A stretch of 64,000 nt of DNA from Stenotrophomonas sp. Ste86 (GTDB lineage: Bacteria > Pseudomonadota > Gammaproteobacteria > Xanthomonadales > Xanthomonadaceae): positions 181,158 to 245,157 of the forward strand of contig NZ_JALJRW010000003.1 of NCBI RefSeq assembly GCF_024519465.1, written 5' to 3'. The first letter of the stretch is position 1. Each line of letters begins with the position of its first letter. Shown piece by piece: positions 45,457 to 55,365 of the stretch. Under the pieces are notes generated by a model. It was given only the letters and a program-made list of their open reading frames with translations, had not been told where the DNA came from and searched no databases. A program made the position numbers and the translations under genes.

Positions 45457-45487
45457 GTAATCGACGAGCCGATTACGCACGTAATCG
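45457..45487. promoter_or_regulatory. BlaI-type operator with three half-sites
   Basis: GTAATCG (45457-45463), then CGATTAC (45470-45476), then GTAATCG (45481-45487), separated by 6 and 4 nt. Each neighbouring pair is a perfect dyad. It sits 9 nt upstream of the repressor start, in the position of BlaI/MecI operators. Confidence 0.75.
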
Positions 45488-45563
45488 AAAAGACTGTCAA
45501 CCCCTTCGACAACCGGTTCATCCCTCCGCTGCCAGCATCGGGAAACGCCCCACGGAGGCTTCG

Positions 45564-46121
45564 ATGCGACGCTACCGAAAATTCGACTACCCGGTGGAGG
45601 ACGTGCGTCGCTTCCTCGAACCCGGCCCGATCGTGCTGGTCACCTCGGCCTGGAAGGGGCAACGCAACGTCATGACCCTGGGCTGGCACATGGTCCTGGC
45701 GTTCACGCCCTCGCGGCTGGCGACGATGATCGCCAGCGGTAACCGCAGTTTCGAGCTGATCCGCCGCAGTGGCGAATGCGTCATCAACCTGCCCACCGCC
45801 GAGATGCTCGATACGGTGGTCGGGATCGGCAACTGCAGTGGCGCCAGGATCGACAAGTTCGACCACTTCGGCCTGGACACCGTCGCGGCCAGCAACGTGG
45901 CGGCGCCGTTGCTGGCCCAGTGCCACGCCAGCTTCGAGTGCCGCCTGGTCGATCGCAGCCAGATCAAGCGGCACGGCCTGTTCATCTGGGAAGTCGTCAA
46001 GGCCCACGTCGCGCGCGTGCCGAAACTGCCGCGCACCGTGCACTACCGGGGCGAGGGCCAGTTCATGGTCTCCGGCGCGGAAGTCTCGCGTCGCCGTCTG
46101 TTCAAGCCCGAAATGCTGTAA
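45564..46121 (+). CDS. Flavin reductase-like (FMN-binding split-barrel) protein
   Basis: 185-residue split-barrel protein of the flavin reductase-like family (PF01613 type). FMN-contact segments appear as PIVLVTSAWKGQRNVMTLGW near residue 22, TMIASGNRSFELIRRSGECV near 53 and FECRLVDRSQIKRHGLF near 118. Such proteins bind FMN and either reduce flavin or act as flavoprotein oxygenase relatives; the partner is unknown. The ATG has GGAGG upstream. Divergent from the BlaI operon across the operator. Confidence 0.85.
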   Translation: MRRYRKFDYPVEDVRRFLEPGPIVLVTSAWKGQRNVMTLGWHMVLAFTPSRLATMIASGNRSFELIRRSGECVINLPTAEMLDTVVGIGNCSGARIDKFDHFGLDTVAASNVAAPLLAQCHASFECRLVDRSQIKRHGLFIWEVVKAHVARVPKLPRTVHYRGEGQFMVSGAEVSRRRLFKPEML

Positions 46122-46152
46122 TGGCCCGCATATACCTGCAGGATGCCGCTGG

Positions 46153-48111
46153 ATGACCGATCACCTCACCGACCTCGACGCTGCGATCGACTGGCTGCTG
46201 CAGCGCGTGGAGGGCCCGTTGCGCATCGGCGCGCCGCTGGCGCTGGGCAAACCGCACCGCCTGCTCAACGCCCTGTATGCCCGGGTGGAGAACGATCCCT
46301 CGCGGCCGCTGCAGATCTACACCGCGCTGTCGCTGAACCCGCCCAAGGCCAGCGGCAGTGGGCTGGAAGCGCGCTTCATGGCGCCCTTCGCCGAACGCCA
46401 TTTCGGCGCGGATTTCCCGCGACTGGCCTATGCCGATGCAATGGTCCGCGACCGCCTGCCCGCGCATGTGCAGGTCGAGGAGTTCTACATGCAGTCCGGC
46501 GCGCTGCTCAATTCCTCGCAGGCCCAACGCAGCTACACCAGCCTCAACTACACCCATGCCGCCGACGCGGTGGCCCAGCGCGCGCCGCACGCGATCGTGC
46601 AGAAGGTGGCGGTGCGCCCGGATGACCGGCGGCTGTCGCTGTCGTGCAACAACGACATCACCCAGGACACACTGGATGCGATGGTCGCGCGCGGGCTGCC
46701 GCGTCCGCTGATGATCGCCGAGATCGATCCGCAGCTGCCCTACCTGGCCGGCACCGCGACGGTGGATGTGTCCTTCTTCGACCTGGTGATCACCCCGCCG
46801 CCGCCCTACCCCGACCTGTTCGGGCTGCCGCGCCAGCCGGTCAGCGACGGCGACTACGCCATCGGCCTGTACGCCAGCGCGCTGGTGCGCGACGGTGGCA
46901 CGCTGCAGATCGGCATCGGTACCCTGGCCGATGCGATCAGCCACGCGCTGGTGCTGCGGCACACCGACAACGCCCGCTACCGGCAGGTGCTGCACGCACT
47001 GGACCCGACGTTGTCCAGCCACCCCACCGTGCTCGAATGCGGTGGCCTGGAGCCGTTTGAGATCGGCCTGTACGGCTGCAGTGAAATGCTCAACGAGGGC
47101 TTCCGCCGGCTGGTGCAGACCGGGGTGATCCGGCGCAAGGTGCACGACGACCTGGCGCTGATGCAGCGCATCGAAAACGGCAGCACCCTGACCATCGACC
47201 ACGCCACCCTCGCCGCCGAAGGCGAGTACCTGCATGGCGCGTTCTACCTGGGCTCGCCGGAGTTCTACCAGTGGTTGCGCGAGTTGCCCGACGACGAACG
47301 CCGCGCGATCGGCATGCGGCGGATAAGCGAGATCAACCAGCTCTACGGCGGCGATGAAACCCTGGAGCGGCTGCAGCGCCGGCATGCGCGCTTCTTCAAC
47401 TCCTGCATGATCGCCACCGCCTTGGGCGCGGCCGCGTCGGACGCACTGGAAGACGGGCGGGTGGTATCCGGCGTGGGCGGCCAGTACAACTTCGTGGCGA
47501 TGGCCCATGCCCTGCCCGAGGCACGCAGTGCGTTGATGTTCCGTGCGGTGCGCGAGGACAAGGGCACGGTGCAATCCAATGTGCGCTGGAACTACGGCCA
47601 CACCACCATCCCGCGCCACCTGCGCGACATCTACATCAACGAATACGGCATCGCCGACCTGCGCAACCTCACCGACGAGGACTGCGTGATCGGCATGACC
47701 GCGATCACCGATGCCGCCTTCCAGGCCGGGTTGCTGCAGACGGCCAAGGCCGCGAAGAAACTGGATCCGGCCTTCACTGCACCGGAGCACTGGCAACGGC
47801 GCAACACTGCCGCAGCGGTCAGTGCCGCACTGTCACCGTTCCGCCAATCGGGCCTGTTGCCCGACTATCCGCTGGGCAGCGATTTCACCGAGGTAGAGCA
47901 GCATCTGGTCAAGGCGCTGGGCTGGCTGAAGCAGAACACGCAGACGCGTGGCACCAAGCTGCGCACGGTGCTGGCGGCGGTAACCCAGCCGGCCGGCGAT
48001 GGCGATGCGGTGTACCTGCAGCGGATGGGACTGGATGCGCCGAAGAGTTTCGGCGAACGGATCGAAGCCAGGTTGGTGCGGTTGGCGTTGGCGCGGACGG
48101 CCGTCACCTGA
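46153..48111 (+). CDS. Acetyl-CoA hydrolase/transferase family protein
   Basis: 652-residue CoA-transferase-fold protein, longer than the about 500-residue acetate CoA-transferases. The C-terminal half carries the family signature: VSGVGGQYNFVAMAHALPE near 437, TIPRHLRDIYINEYGIADLR near 487 and DEDCVIGMTAITDAAFQ near 510. The middle has DGGTLQIGIGTLADAISHAL near 250 and ECGGLEPFEIGLYGCSEML near 296. Probable role: transfer or hydrolysis of short-chain acyl-CoA; specificity unknown. Starts 31 nt after the flavin reductase-like gene. Confidence 0.85.
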   Translation: MTDHLTDLDAAIDWLLQRVEGPLRIGAPLALGKPHRLLNALYARVENDPSRPLQIYTALSLNPPKASGSGLEARFMAPFAERHFGADFPRLAYADAMVRDRLPAHVQVEEFYMQSGALLNSSQAQRSYTSLNYTHAADAVAQRAPHAIVQKVAVRPDDRRLSLSCNNDITQDTLDAMVARGLPRPLMIAEIDPQLPYLAGTATVDVSFFDLVITPPPPYPDLFGLPRQPVSDGDYAIGLYASALVRDGGTLQIGIGTLADAISHALVLRHTDNARYRQVLHALDPTLSSHPTVLECGGLEPFEIGLYGCSEMLNEGFRRLVQTGVIRRKVHDDLALMQRIENGSTLTIDHATLAAEGEYLHGAFYLGSPEFYQWLRELPDDERRAIGMRRISEINQLYGGDETLERLQRRHARFFNSCMIATALGAAASDALEDGRVVSGVGGQYNFVAMAHALPEARSALMFRAVREDKGTVQSNVRWNYGHTTIPRHLRDIYINEYGIADLRNLTDEDCVIGMTAITDAAFQAGLLQTAKAAKKLDPAFTAPEHWQRRNTAAAVSAALSPFRQSGLLPDYPLGSDFTEVEQHLVKALGWLKQNTQTRGTKLRTVLAAVTQPAGDGDAVYLQRMGLDAPKSFGERIEARLVRLALARTAVT

Positions 48112-48128
48112 GCGCGGGGCGCAGCGCG

Positions 48129-48212
48129 TAGAGCAGCTGAGCGTGGCTCGGCTCTACCCGGAGGCGATGCATCGAACGGTGGCGGTAGAGCCGAGCCATG
48201 CTCGGCTGCTCC
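48129..48212. repeat. Two SMAG palindromes
   Basis: A degenerate copy (GTAGAGCAGCTGAGCGTGGC, closing with GGCTCTAC) and a good copy (GGTAGAGCCGAGCCATGCTC then GGCTGC) lie between the acyl-CoA gene and the shared terminator. Confidence 0.7.
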
Positions 48213-48222
48213 ACCCGCAAAC

Positions 48223-48254
48223 GCAGAAGGCCGGGGAAATCCCCGGCCTTCTGC
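48223..48254. terminator. Bidirectional terminator between convergent genes
   Basis: 14-bp perfect stem (48223-48236 with 48241-48254), loop AAAT, between the acyl-CoA hydrolase gene (plus) and tkt (minus). Moderately T/A-rich tails on both sides support use by both transcripts. Confidence 0.75.
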
Positions 48255-48283
48255 TTCAAACCACTTCAACGGCACTCAGTGCA

Positions 48284-50284
48284 TCAAAGCGCCTTCGCCG
48301 CCGCCACCACGTGCTCGGTGGTGATGTTGAAGTGCTTGTACAGCGCTTCGGCCGGGGCCGAGGCACCGAAGGTGTCGATACCGACCACCGCACCGTCCAG
48401 GCCCACGTATTGGCGCCAGAAACCGGTGACGCCGGCTTCCACGGCCACGCGCTTGCGCACGGCGTTGGGCAGCACCGACTCACGGTACGCCGCGTCCTGG
48501 CGCTCGAACACGTCGGTCGACGGCATGGACACCACGCGGGTCTTGATCCCGGCCGCATCCAGCTCGGCCTTGGCGGCCACGGCCAGGCCCACTTCCGAAC
48601 CGGTGCCGATCAGGATCACGTCCGGGACGCCGCCTTCGGCATCGGCCAGCACGTAACCACCGCGCGCGATCTGGGCGACCTGCTCGGTGCTGCGCGGCTG
48701 GTGCGGCAGGTTCTGGCGACTGAATACCAGGCAGCTCGGGCCGTCGGTGCGGGTGATCGCGGCCTTCCAGCTGACCGCCGACTCGACCGCATCGCACGGA
48801 CGCCACACATCGTTGTTGGGGATGTAGCGCAGCGAGGCCAGGTGCTCCACCGGCTGGTGGGTCGGGCCGTCTTCGCCCAGGCCGATCGAATCGTGGGTGT
48901 AGACGTGGATCGCGTGCGCAGGAATCAGCGCGCTCATGCGCACGCCGTTGCGGGCGTAATCGCTGAACACCAGGAAGGTGGCGTCGAAGGGAATGAACCC
49001 GCCGTGCAGCGCCAGGCCATTGGCGATGGCGGTCATGCCGAACTCGCGCACGCCGTAGTACACATAGTTGGCGTTGGGGTCATCGGTGGCCACCGACTTG
49101 CTGGCCTTCCACAAGGTCAGGTTGGAGTGGGCCAGATCGGCCGAGCCGCCGATCAGTTCCGGCAACAGCGGGGCGAACGCTTCGATCGCCAGCTGCGAGG
49201 CCTTGCGCGAGGCAATGGTCTGGCCGTCGGCCTGGACCTGGGCGATGTAGGCGTCGGCCTTGGCGATGAAGTCGGCCGGCAGCTCACCGTGCGAACGACG
49301 GGTCAGTTCTTCAGCCTCGGCCGGGAACTGCTTGGCGTACTTGTCGAACTGCTGTTCCCACTCGGCCTGGCGCAGGGTGCCGGTACCGCCGGCACGCCAG
49401 CCGGCGTAGATCTCTTCGGGAATCTCGAACGGGCCGTACGGCCAGTCCAGCGCCTTGCGGGTTTCGGCCAGTTCGTCCTTGCCCAGCGGGGCGCCGTGGC
49501 TGGATTCCTTGCCGGCCTTGTTCGGCGAGCCAAAACCAATCGTGGTGCGGCAGCAGATCAGGGTCGGCTTGTCGAACTGCGACAGGGCACCGTCGATGGC
49601 AGCCTTGATGCTGTCCGGATCGTGGCCATCGACGCCGCGCACCACGTTCCAGCCATAGGCTTCGAAACGCTCGGGGGTGTTGTCGGTGAACCAGCCGGCG
49701 GTGTTGCCGTCGATGGAGATGTGGTTGTCGTCCCAGAAGCAGACCAGCTTGCCCAGGCCCCAGGTGCCGGCCAGCGACGCCACTTCATGCGAGATGCCTT
49801 CCATCAGGCAGCCATCGCCCAGGAACACCCACGTGCGGTGATCGACGATCTCGTGCTCGGGGCGGTTGTAGCGCTGTGCCAGCAGCTTTTCCGCCAGCGC
49901 GAAGCCGACCGCGTTGGCCAGGCCCTGGCCGAGCGGACCGGTGGTGGTTTCCACCCCGGGGGTCTCATGGTGTTCCGGATGGCCGGCGGTCTTGCTGCCG
50001 AGCTGACGGAACTGCTTGAGCTGTTCGATCGGCAGGTCGTAGCCGCTCAGGTGCAGCAGCGCGTACTGCAGCATCGAGCCATGGCCGTTGGACAACACGA
50101 AGCGATCGCGGTTGAACCACTGCGGATTCTTCGGGTTGTGACGGAGATAGTCGTTCCAGAGGACCTCGGCGATATCGGCCATGCCCATCGGCATGCCGGG
50201 ATGCCCGGACTTGGCGGTTTCGACCGCATCAGCGGCAAGGAAGCGGATGGCGTTGGCCAACTGGCGGCGGGTAGGCTGCGTCAT
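48284..50284 (-). CDS. tkt: Transketolase
   Basis: 666-residue thiamine diphosphate enzyme of the pentose phosphate pathway, moving two-carbon ketol units. Motifs: [18 protein letters not shown] near residue 27, thiamine-binding [18 protein letters not shown] near 153, [18 protein letters not shown] near 502 and the transketolase segment [16 protein letters not shown] near 415. Length matches E. coli TktA (663). The ATG at 50284 gives the canonical N-terminus. Monocistronic. Confidence 0.96.
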   Translation of the reverse strand: MTQPTRRQLANAIRFLAADAVETAKSGHPGMPMGMADIAEVLWNDYLRHNPKNPQWFNRDRFVLSNGHGSMLQYALLHLSGYDLPIEQLKQFRQLGSKTAGHPEHHETPGVETTTGPLGQGLANAVGFALAEKLLAQRYNRPEHEIVDHRTWVFLGDGCLMEGISHEVASLAGTWGLGKLVCFWDDNHISIDGNTAGWFTDNTPERFEAYGWNVVRGVDGHDPDSIKAAIDGALSQFDKPTLICCRTTIGFGSPNKAGKESSHGAPLGKDELAETRKALDWPYGPFEIPEEIYAGWRAGGTGTLRQAEWEQQFDKYAKQFPAEAEELTRRSHGELPADFIAKADAYIAQVQADGQTIASRKASQLAIEAFAPLLPELIGGSADLAHSNLTLWKASKSVATDDPNANYVYYGVREFGMTAIANGLALHGGFIPFDATFLVFSDYARNGVRMSALIPAHAIHVYTHDSIGLGEDGPTHQPVEHLASLRYIPNNDVWRPCDAVESAVSWKAAITRTDGPSCLVFSRQNLPHQPRSTEQVAQIARGGYVLADAEGGVPDVILIGTGSEVGLAVAAKAELDAAGIKTRVVSMPSTDVFERQDAAYRESVLPNAVRKRVAVEAGVTGFWRQYVGLDGAVVGIDTFGASAPAEALYKHFNITTEHVVAAAKAL

Positions 50285-50412
50285 GGTTCTGTCGGAGTCG
50301 GGAGGCTCCCGCGGAGCTGCGGGCGGCCCATTGTCCCACAGACCACCGATGGGGTCAGGCCGCGACCGACGGGCGGACAGCCTTGTGAAGAGCATCACTG
50401 TCCGTAAACAAA

Positions 50413-50436
50413 GACGCCCCGCAGGTGCGGGGCGTC
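50413..50436 (-). terminator. Terminator of the DAACS symporter gene
   Basis: 10-bp perfect stem (50413-50422 with 50427-50436), 4-nt loop, followed on the minus strand by TTTGTTT. It lies 50 nt past the symporter stop. Confidence 0.85.
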
Positions 50437-50485
50437 AGCACAACCGCCGGCGGCAGTTGAGGTAACCAGGGCCCTCAGGCGCGGG

Positions 50486-51823
50486 TCAAGGGCGCTCGAC
50501 GGCGTCCACCGGCACGACCGGTGCGACCGGGCCATCGTCCACTTCGCCTTTGGCCACCAGCGTGGTCAAGGCCAGATCGCCGGTGACGTTGAGTGCAGTA
50601 CGGCACATGTCCAGGAAGTGGTTCACGCCCAGGATCAGACCGATGCCGAGGGGGTTCACCCCGACCATGGCGCAGATCATCGCCACCACCGGCAGCGAGC
50701 CGGAGGGCACACCGGCGGTGCCGATGCCACCGAGGATGCAGACCGCCATCACCATCACCTGCTGGCCGATGCTCAGGTCCACGCCGAAGAACTGCGCCAG
50801 GAAGATCACCGTGACACCCTCGAACAGCGCGGTGCCGTTCTGGTTGGCGGTGGCACCAACGGTCAGCACGAAGCGCGAGACTTTCTGCGGCAGGCCCATC
50901 TGGTCAGCCACGCGCAGCGCGGTCGGCAGGGTCGCGTTGCTGGAGGCGGTGGAGAAGGCCATCACCGTCGCTTCCTGGGTATCGCGGAAGAACGACAGCG
51001 GCGAACGCCCGGACAGCCACACCGCGGTACCGTAGGTCACCACCATGTGCAGGCCCAGTGCCAGCACCACCACGCCCACGTACGCCCCCAGGCGGATGAT
51101 CAGGTCAAAGCCGAACAGCGCGGCCAGGTTGAACATGAAGCAGGCCACCGCATACGGGGCCAGGCGGATGACCAGGTTGATCAGGGTCATCGAGACTTCG
51201 AATACGCCTTCGATGGCGCGGCGCAGCGGGGCGACCTTCTCTTCGGGGCTCAGCACCATGCCGATGCCGAACATCAGCGCGAAGAACATCAGCGACAGGA
51301 TGGCGCCGTTGTCCGATGCGGCCTGCAGCACGTTGCTGGGCACGATCGACAGCAGCATGTCCATGCCCTTGGGGGTCTCATGGATGCCGGCGACGATTTC
51401 CTTGCTGCGCTCTGCGTTCTCCGAGAGCATCTGCGCGGCCACGTGCGGGTCCATGCCGGCACCGGGCTTGAGCACGTTGACCAGCACCAGGCCGATGCCC
51501 ACCGCGATGCCCGACAGCAGCACCGTGTAGGCCAGGGTCTTCCAGCCGATGCGGCCGAGCGCGCGGATGTCGCCCATCTCCGACACGCCCATGATCAGGG
51601 CCGAGAAGATCAGCGGCACGATCAGCATGAAGATCAGGTTGAGGAACAGGCCCGACAGCGGCGTGGTCACCCAGGCCATCACGCCCTTGGCGAAATCGGT
51701 CAGGCCAGGCACGCCCGGGCCGGCGGCGTGCACGATCAGGCCGAGGGTAAGGCCCAGCGCGAAGCCGATGCCCATTTTCCAGTGCAAAGGCATTTTCTGC
51801 CGGGTCTTTGCGGCCTCAGTCAT
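50486..51823 (-). CDS. Dicarboxylate/amino acid:cation symporter (DAACS family)
   Basis: 445-residue GltP/EAAT-fold transporter with eight membrane helices and two re-entrant hairpins. HP1 serine-rich tip: FSTASSNATLPTAL near residue 292. TM7 motif: GATANQNGTALFEG near 325, where the usual N-M-D-G-T is N-Q-N-G-T. HP2: GGIGTAGVPSGSL near 368. TM8: HFLDMCRTALNVTGD near 404, keeping the Asp/Arg/Asn/Asp that bind acidic substrates and sodium. Substrate inferred to be glutamate, aspartate or C4-dicarboxylate. Confidence 0.9.
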   Translation of the reverse strand: MTEAAKTRQKMPLHWKMGIGFALGLTLGLIVHAAGPGVPGLTDFAKGVMAWVTTPLSGLFLNLIFMLIVPLIFSALIMGVSEMGDIRALGRIGWKTLAYTVLLSGIAVGIGLVLVNVLKPGAGMDPHVAAQMLSENAERSKEIVAGIHETPKGMDMLLSIVPSNVLQAASDNGAILSLMFFALMFGIGMVLSPEEKVAPLRRAIEGVFEVSMTLINLVIRLAPYAVACFMFNLAALFGFDLIIRLGAYVGVVVLALGLHMVVTYGTAVWLSGRSPLSFFRDTQEATVMAFSTASSNATLPTALRVADQMGLPQKVSRFVLTVGATANQNGTALFEGVTVIFLAQFFGVDLSIGQQVMVMAVCILGGIGTAGVPSGSLPVVAMICAMVGVNPLGIGLILGVNHFLDMCRTALNVTGDLALTTLVAKGEVDDGPVAPVVPVDAVERP

Positions 51824-51889
51824 CTAACGGCTTTCCTGTAAAGAATTGAATCAGCTTAGCAAAGCCGGTCCCGCAGGCCCGGCAGCGCA

Positions 51890-53596
51890 TCAAGGTCCCG
51901 AAGGATATAGAGGCGCCAGCCCATTGTTTTCCGCCACCGCCGTGGCCCGCCAGTGCGGTCCGTCATGGAACGCCCGGCGCAGTGCCTGCCGCGCGGCGGC
52001 CACATCGCCCCCCTGACCGGCCCACCGCACCCGCTGCATGGCCAGCAACGCCTCGCGCTGGGCCGGGTCGGCCAGCCGCCCCAGCAGCGCGTCCAGGCCC
52101 TGCACCCCGCCCATCGCCGCCAGCAGGGCGATGATCTCGTCCAGCCCCTGGCTTTCCAGTGCGCGGCGCAGTTCGGCGCGCGACACGGTGGCCAGCGGAA
52201 CGCCGGCCACCGCGACCGGTGCAGCGCGCGGTTCTGCCCGGCGCCGCCCGGCCCGCCGCCAGCCCCACCACAGGGTCAGCAGCCACAGGAGCGCGAAGGT
52301 GATGGCCACTGCGATCCAGCCCCACGGGCGGGCCGCAGACGGTGCATCGGCCAGCGGCAGTGCGTTGGAGGCCGGCGCTTCGCCCGGCAGGGCCGAGGTG
52401 GTATCCAGCGGGACCGGCGGCGCCGCGCCCCCCGGTCCACCGGCGGCCACCGCCAGGGTCAGGTCCGGCAGGGTCGCCACGCGCGCCGCGCCCGCTTTCA
52501 CATCCCACCACGGCATGCGCGGGCCAGGCACGCGCAGACTGCCCGCGTTGCGCGGCACGATCGAGTAGCGGCGGGTCATCTTCAACTGCGGGGTGCTGCC
52601 GGTGAAGGTCTCATCGAACTGCGCCGGCTCGGCGAATACCTGCGCATCGGTGCCCACGTCCAGGGCCGGCAGCTCGGGGAACTGGGCGCGGGTGGCGCCC
52701 TGCGCGGTCGCCTCCACTACTACCGTGGCCGCCTCGCCCGCACGCCCGCTGCCGGGTGCAGCGGTGTAGCGCAGGCGGAGGTCATGCAGCGGCAGCCACG
52801 GCTGCGGCGCGTTGGCCGGCTGTGGCCGCACCTGCAGGGTGCGTGCCGGCGCGCTGGCGCGCAGTCGCCCGTCGCCGCCGAACATGTCGTCGAAGAAACC
52901 GCCTGCAGTGCGGCCGTTGAACTGCGCGGCCGGCAACTGCAGTGGGCCACTGCGTTCGGGGATCAACAGGAAGCGCCGCTCGACCATGTTGTAGCGACGG
53001 CCATTGACCTCGCGCACCTGGCTGCGGTCTTCACCCACGCGCTGCAGCGACGCACCGTCGGGCGTATCCAGCAGGAGCTCGCCGGAGACAAGCTGCGAGG
53101 CGTAATACAGCCGCACCACCACGCCCACGCTCTGCTGTACGTACGGGGTGGCATCATCCACCTCGGTCTCCATGAAGACCGCGGCATTGCCGGGCATCGC
53201 CGCCGGCGTGCCGGCGCCGCCGGGGGCGCTCGCCGCCACCTGCAGCAGCAACGGTGCCGTGCGGTTGGCGCCCACCTGCAACGCGGGAATCTGCAGGGTG
53301 CCGCTGCGCCGCGGCGACAGCACTACCGCGTAGAGATTGCGCGAGCGGGTGCCACCATTGCTCCACTGCATCTGGCGGCTGCTGGTCTGCGCGCTCAGGT
53401 CGAAGTCCGCGCGCAACGGCGCATAGTCCGGCGCACCGCCGCCATCACTCTCGATGTTGAGCGTGACCGCCTCGGTGTCGAGGATCTGCTGACGATCCAG
53501 CCAGGCGCGGGTCTGCGCCTGCGCCAGGCTGGCCAGTCCCAGCAGCAGCCAGCAGCCGGCCTGCATCCATCGCCGCGTGGTGGAACCCATGCTCAT
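51890..53596 (-). CDS. batD: BatD-like oxygen-tolerance protein
   Basis: 568 residues: signal peptide (cleavage after SLAQA), long periplasmic beta-sandwich region typical of BatD (including RRFLLIPERSGPLQLPA and TRRYSIVPRNAGSLRVPG), then one membrane helix (WIAVAITFALLWLLTLWWGW) and a cytoplasmic Arg/Ala-rich tail. The start at 53596 overlaps the BatB stop (ATGA). Last gene of the moxR-bat operon. Role inferred: part of the Bat envelope complex linked to stress tolerance in other bacteria. Confidence 0.88.
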   Translation of the reverse strand: MSMGSTTRRWMQAGCWLLLGLASLAQAQTRAWLDRQQILDTEAVTLNIESDGGGAPDYAPLRADFDLSAQTSSRQMQWSNGGTRSRNLYAVVLSPRRSGTLQIPALQVGANRTAPLLLQVAASAPGGAGTPAAMPGNAAVFMETEVDDATPYVQQSVGVVVRLYYASQLVSGELLLDTPDGASLQRVGEDRSQVREVNGRRYNMVERRFLLIPERSGPLQLPAAQFNGRTAGGFFDDMFGGDGRLRASAPARTLQVRPQPANAPQPWLPLHDLRLRYTAAPGSGRAGEAATVVVEATAQGATRAQFPELPALDVGTDAQVFAEPAQFDETFTGSTPQLKMTRRYSIVPRNAGSLRVPGPRMPWWDVKAGAARVATLPDLTLAVAAGGPGGAAPPVPLDTTSALPGEAPASNALPLADAPSAARPWGWIAVAITFALLWLLTLWWGWRRAGRRRAEPRAAPVAVAGVPLATVSRAELRRALESQGLDEIIALLAAMGGVQGLDALLGRLADPAQREALLAMQRVRWAGQGGDVAAARQALRRAFHDGPHWRATAVAENNGLAPLYPSGP

Positions 53597-55365
53597 CGTC
53601 CTTCCCGTTTCCTGCGTTCGTTTTCCAACTGGAATTTGGCTCGTAGCAGGCTGCCCGGATCGTCGGGCACCCGCCGCATCCACGCCTCCACGGCCTGGCG
53701 CTGCTCGCGCTGCTGCGGGGTTTCGGCGGCTTGGCGTCGCGCCGGGGTGTCCTTGCCGTCCTTGCCCTGGCGTTGCAATGCCTGCTGCATCTGCTGGCGT
53801 TGCGCCGCGTCAGCCTTGGCCTGCGTGGCCGGATCCGGATTACCCGCATCCTGCTTGGCATCGCCGTCCTGCGGCTTGCCCGGATTCTGGCCCGGCGGCG
53901 GCGGCGCCTGCCCGGGATCCTGGTTACCCTGCGGCTTCGGTGGCGACCCCTGATCCTGCCCGGGTTGCCCCTGCCCTTGCCCTTGCCCTTGCCCTTGCCC
54001 TTGCCCTTGCGACGGTGGCGTTTTCGGCGGCTGCTTGCCCTGGTCACCCTTCGGTGGCGTCGGCGGTGGTTTGCGTTTACGCGCCGCATCCACCGCAGCG
54101 CGGTTGGCGACGGCATCGGGCATGCCGGGGGTCTGCTTCAGCGCGTTGTCGTAGGCTGCGATGGCAGCATCGTACTGGCCTTGCCGTGCCAGGGCATTGC
54201 CGAGGTTGTACCACCCGGCATCGCTGTGGATGCCCTCGAACTGCTGCTGTGCGGCTTTGAAGTCACCGCGGCGATACGCATCCACGCCCGCGCCCAACTT
54301 CTGTTGATCGATCTGGTCGGCGCGTTGCCACAGGGTGCCGTCGGCCGCGTAAGCCGGCGTGGGCAGGGTCAGCGGCAGCGCTGCGCACAGTACCAGCGCC
54401 ATCGCCAGGCCGCGGCGCCGGAACGCCCATAGCGACAGCAGCATCAGCGGCGGCAACAGCCAGAACCCTTCATCGCGCCAGGCCAGCCCGTCGCCCTTCT
54501 GGCGGTCATCCATGCTCACCTTCGGGGTCAGCACGCCGAGGGCCTTCAGGTCGCTGTCGTCGTTGGCGATACGCGCATAACGTCCGCCGCCGCTGCTGGC
54601 GACCGTGCGCAGCGGCGCCTCTTCCAGGCGCGCCTGCGCGATCTGTCCATCGCCACTACGGAAGGCCGCACCGGCCGCCGTACCCAGGCCCAACACCGAC
54701 ACGGTGAAGCCCTGCCGATGCGCCGCGGCAGCTGCGCGGGTGGCGGCATCGTCGGCACGGTCGGTGAGCAGCAGGATGTCGCCGCTGCGCGCACCCGACT
54801 GCTGCAGCAACAGCACCGCCGCGTCCAACGCGCGCTCGGCACGCTGGCCATCGCGTGGCATCACATCCGGGCCCAGCGCATCCAGGTACAGCGCCACGTT
54901 GGCCGCATCGGCGGTCAGCGGCGCCACGGTGTAGGCATCATCGGCATAAGCGAGCAACGCGACCTCCCCGCCCTGGCGCTCGCGCAGCAACGCGGCCAGC
55001 TTTGCACGGGCCTGCAGCAACCGTGACGGCGGCAGGTCGGTGGCGGTGATCCGCGAGGACAGGTCCAGCGCCACCACCAGCGGCGTCGGCGACTGCCACA
55101 GCGGCTGCGCCACCTGTCTCCAGCTGGGGCCGGCCAGGGCCAGCACCGCCAGCGTCCAGCCGACCAACAACAGCACCAGCCCGCCCCAGGCGCGCTGCCC
55201 ACCGGCCACCAGCAAGTGGCGCAACAGATGCGGATCGACCGCGGTGTGCCACGCGCTGCCGCGGCGGCGACGCCAGTACCAGACCAGGGCGATCAGCGGC
55301 AGGGCCAGCAGCGCCCACAGGGCCTGCGGGCGGACCAGATGCAGTGCATTCCAATCGATGTTCAT
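53593..55365 (-). CDS. BatB/BatC-like protein: VWA domain fused to TPR region
   Basis: 590 residues. Two N-terminal helices, a von Willebrand factor A domain (about 90-285), a third helix, then TPR-like repeats (GWYNLGNALARQGQYDAAIA near 390) and a low-complexity Gln/Gly/Pro tail, including a (QG) run coded by a CCCTTG hexanucleotide repeat at about 53968-54012. The MIDAS motif reads D-L-S-S-R, lacking the second metal-binding Ser, unlike BatA. BatB and BatC are separate in many species; here they are fused. ATGA overlaps at both ends. Confidence 0.87.
   Translation of the reverse strand: MNIDWNALHLVRPQALWALLALPLIALVWYWRRRRGSAWHTAVDPHLLRHLLVAGGQRAWGGLVLLLVGWTLAVLALAGPSWRQVAQPLWQSPTPLVVALDLSSRITATDLPPSRLLQARAKLAALLRERQGGEVALLAYADDAYTVAPLTADAANVALYLDALGPDVMPRDGQRAERALDAAVLLLQQSGARSGDILLLTDRADDAATRAAAAAHRQGFTVSVLGLGTAAGAAFRSGDGQIAQARLEEAPLRTVASSGGGRYARIANDDSDLKALGVLTPKVSMDDRQKGDGLAWRDEGFWLLPPLMLLSLWAFRRRGLAMALVLCAALPLTLPTPAYAADGTLWQRADQIDQQKLGAGVDAYRRGDFKAAQQQFEGIHSDAGWYNLGNALARQGQYDAAIAAYDNALKQTPGMPDAVANRAAVDAARKRKPPPTPPKGDQGKQPPKTPPSQGQGQGQGQGQGQGQPGQDQGSPPKPQGNQDPGQAPPPPGQNPGKPQDGDAKQDAGNPDPATQAKADAAQRQQMQQALQRQGKDGKDTPARRQAAETPQQREQRQAVEAWMRRVPDDPGSLLRAKFQLENERRKREGR
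53966..54013. repeat. CCCTTG hexanucleotide microsatellite inside the batB/C-like gene
   Basis: Six perfect CCCTTG units plus a degenerate one (CCCCTG), coding alternating Gln-Gly on the minus strand. Hexamer gain or loss would keep the reading frame. Confidence 0.85.
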
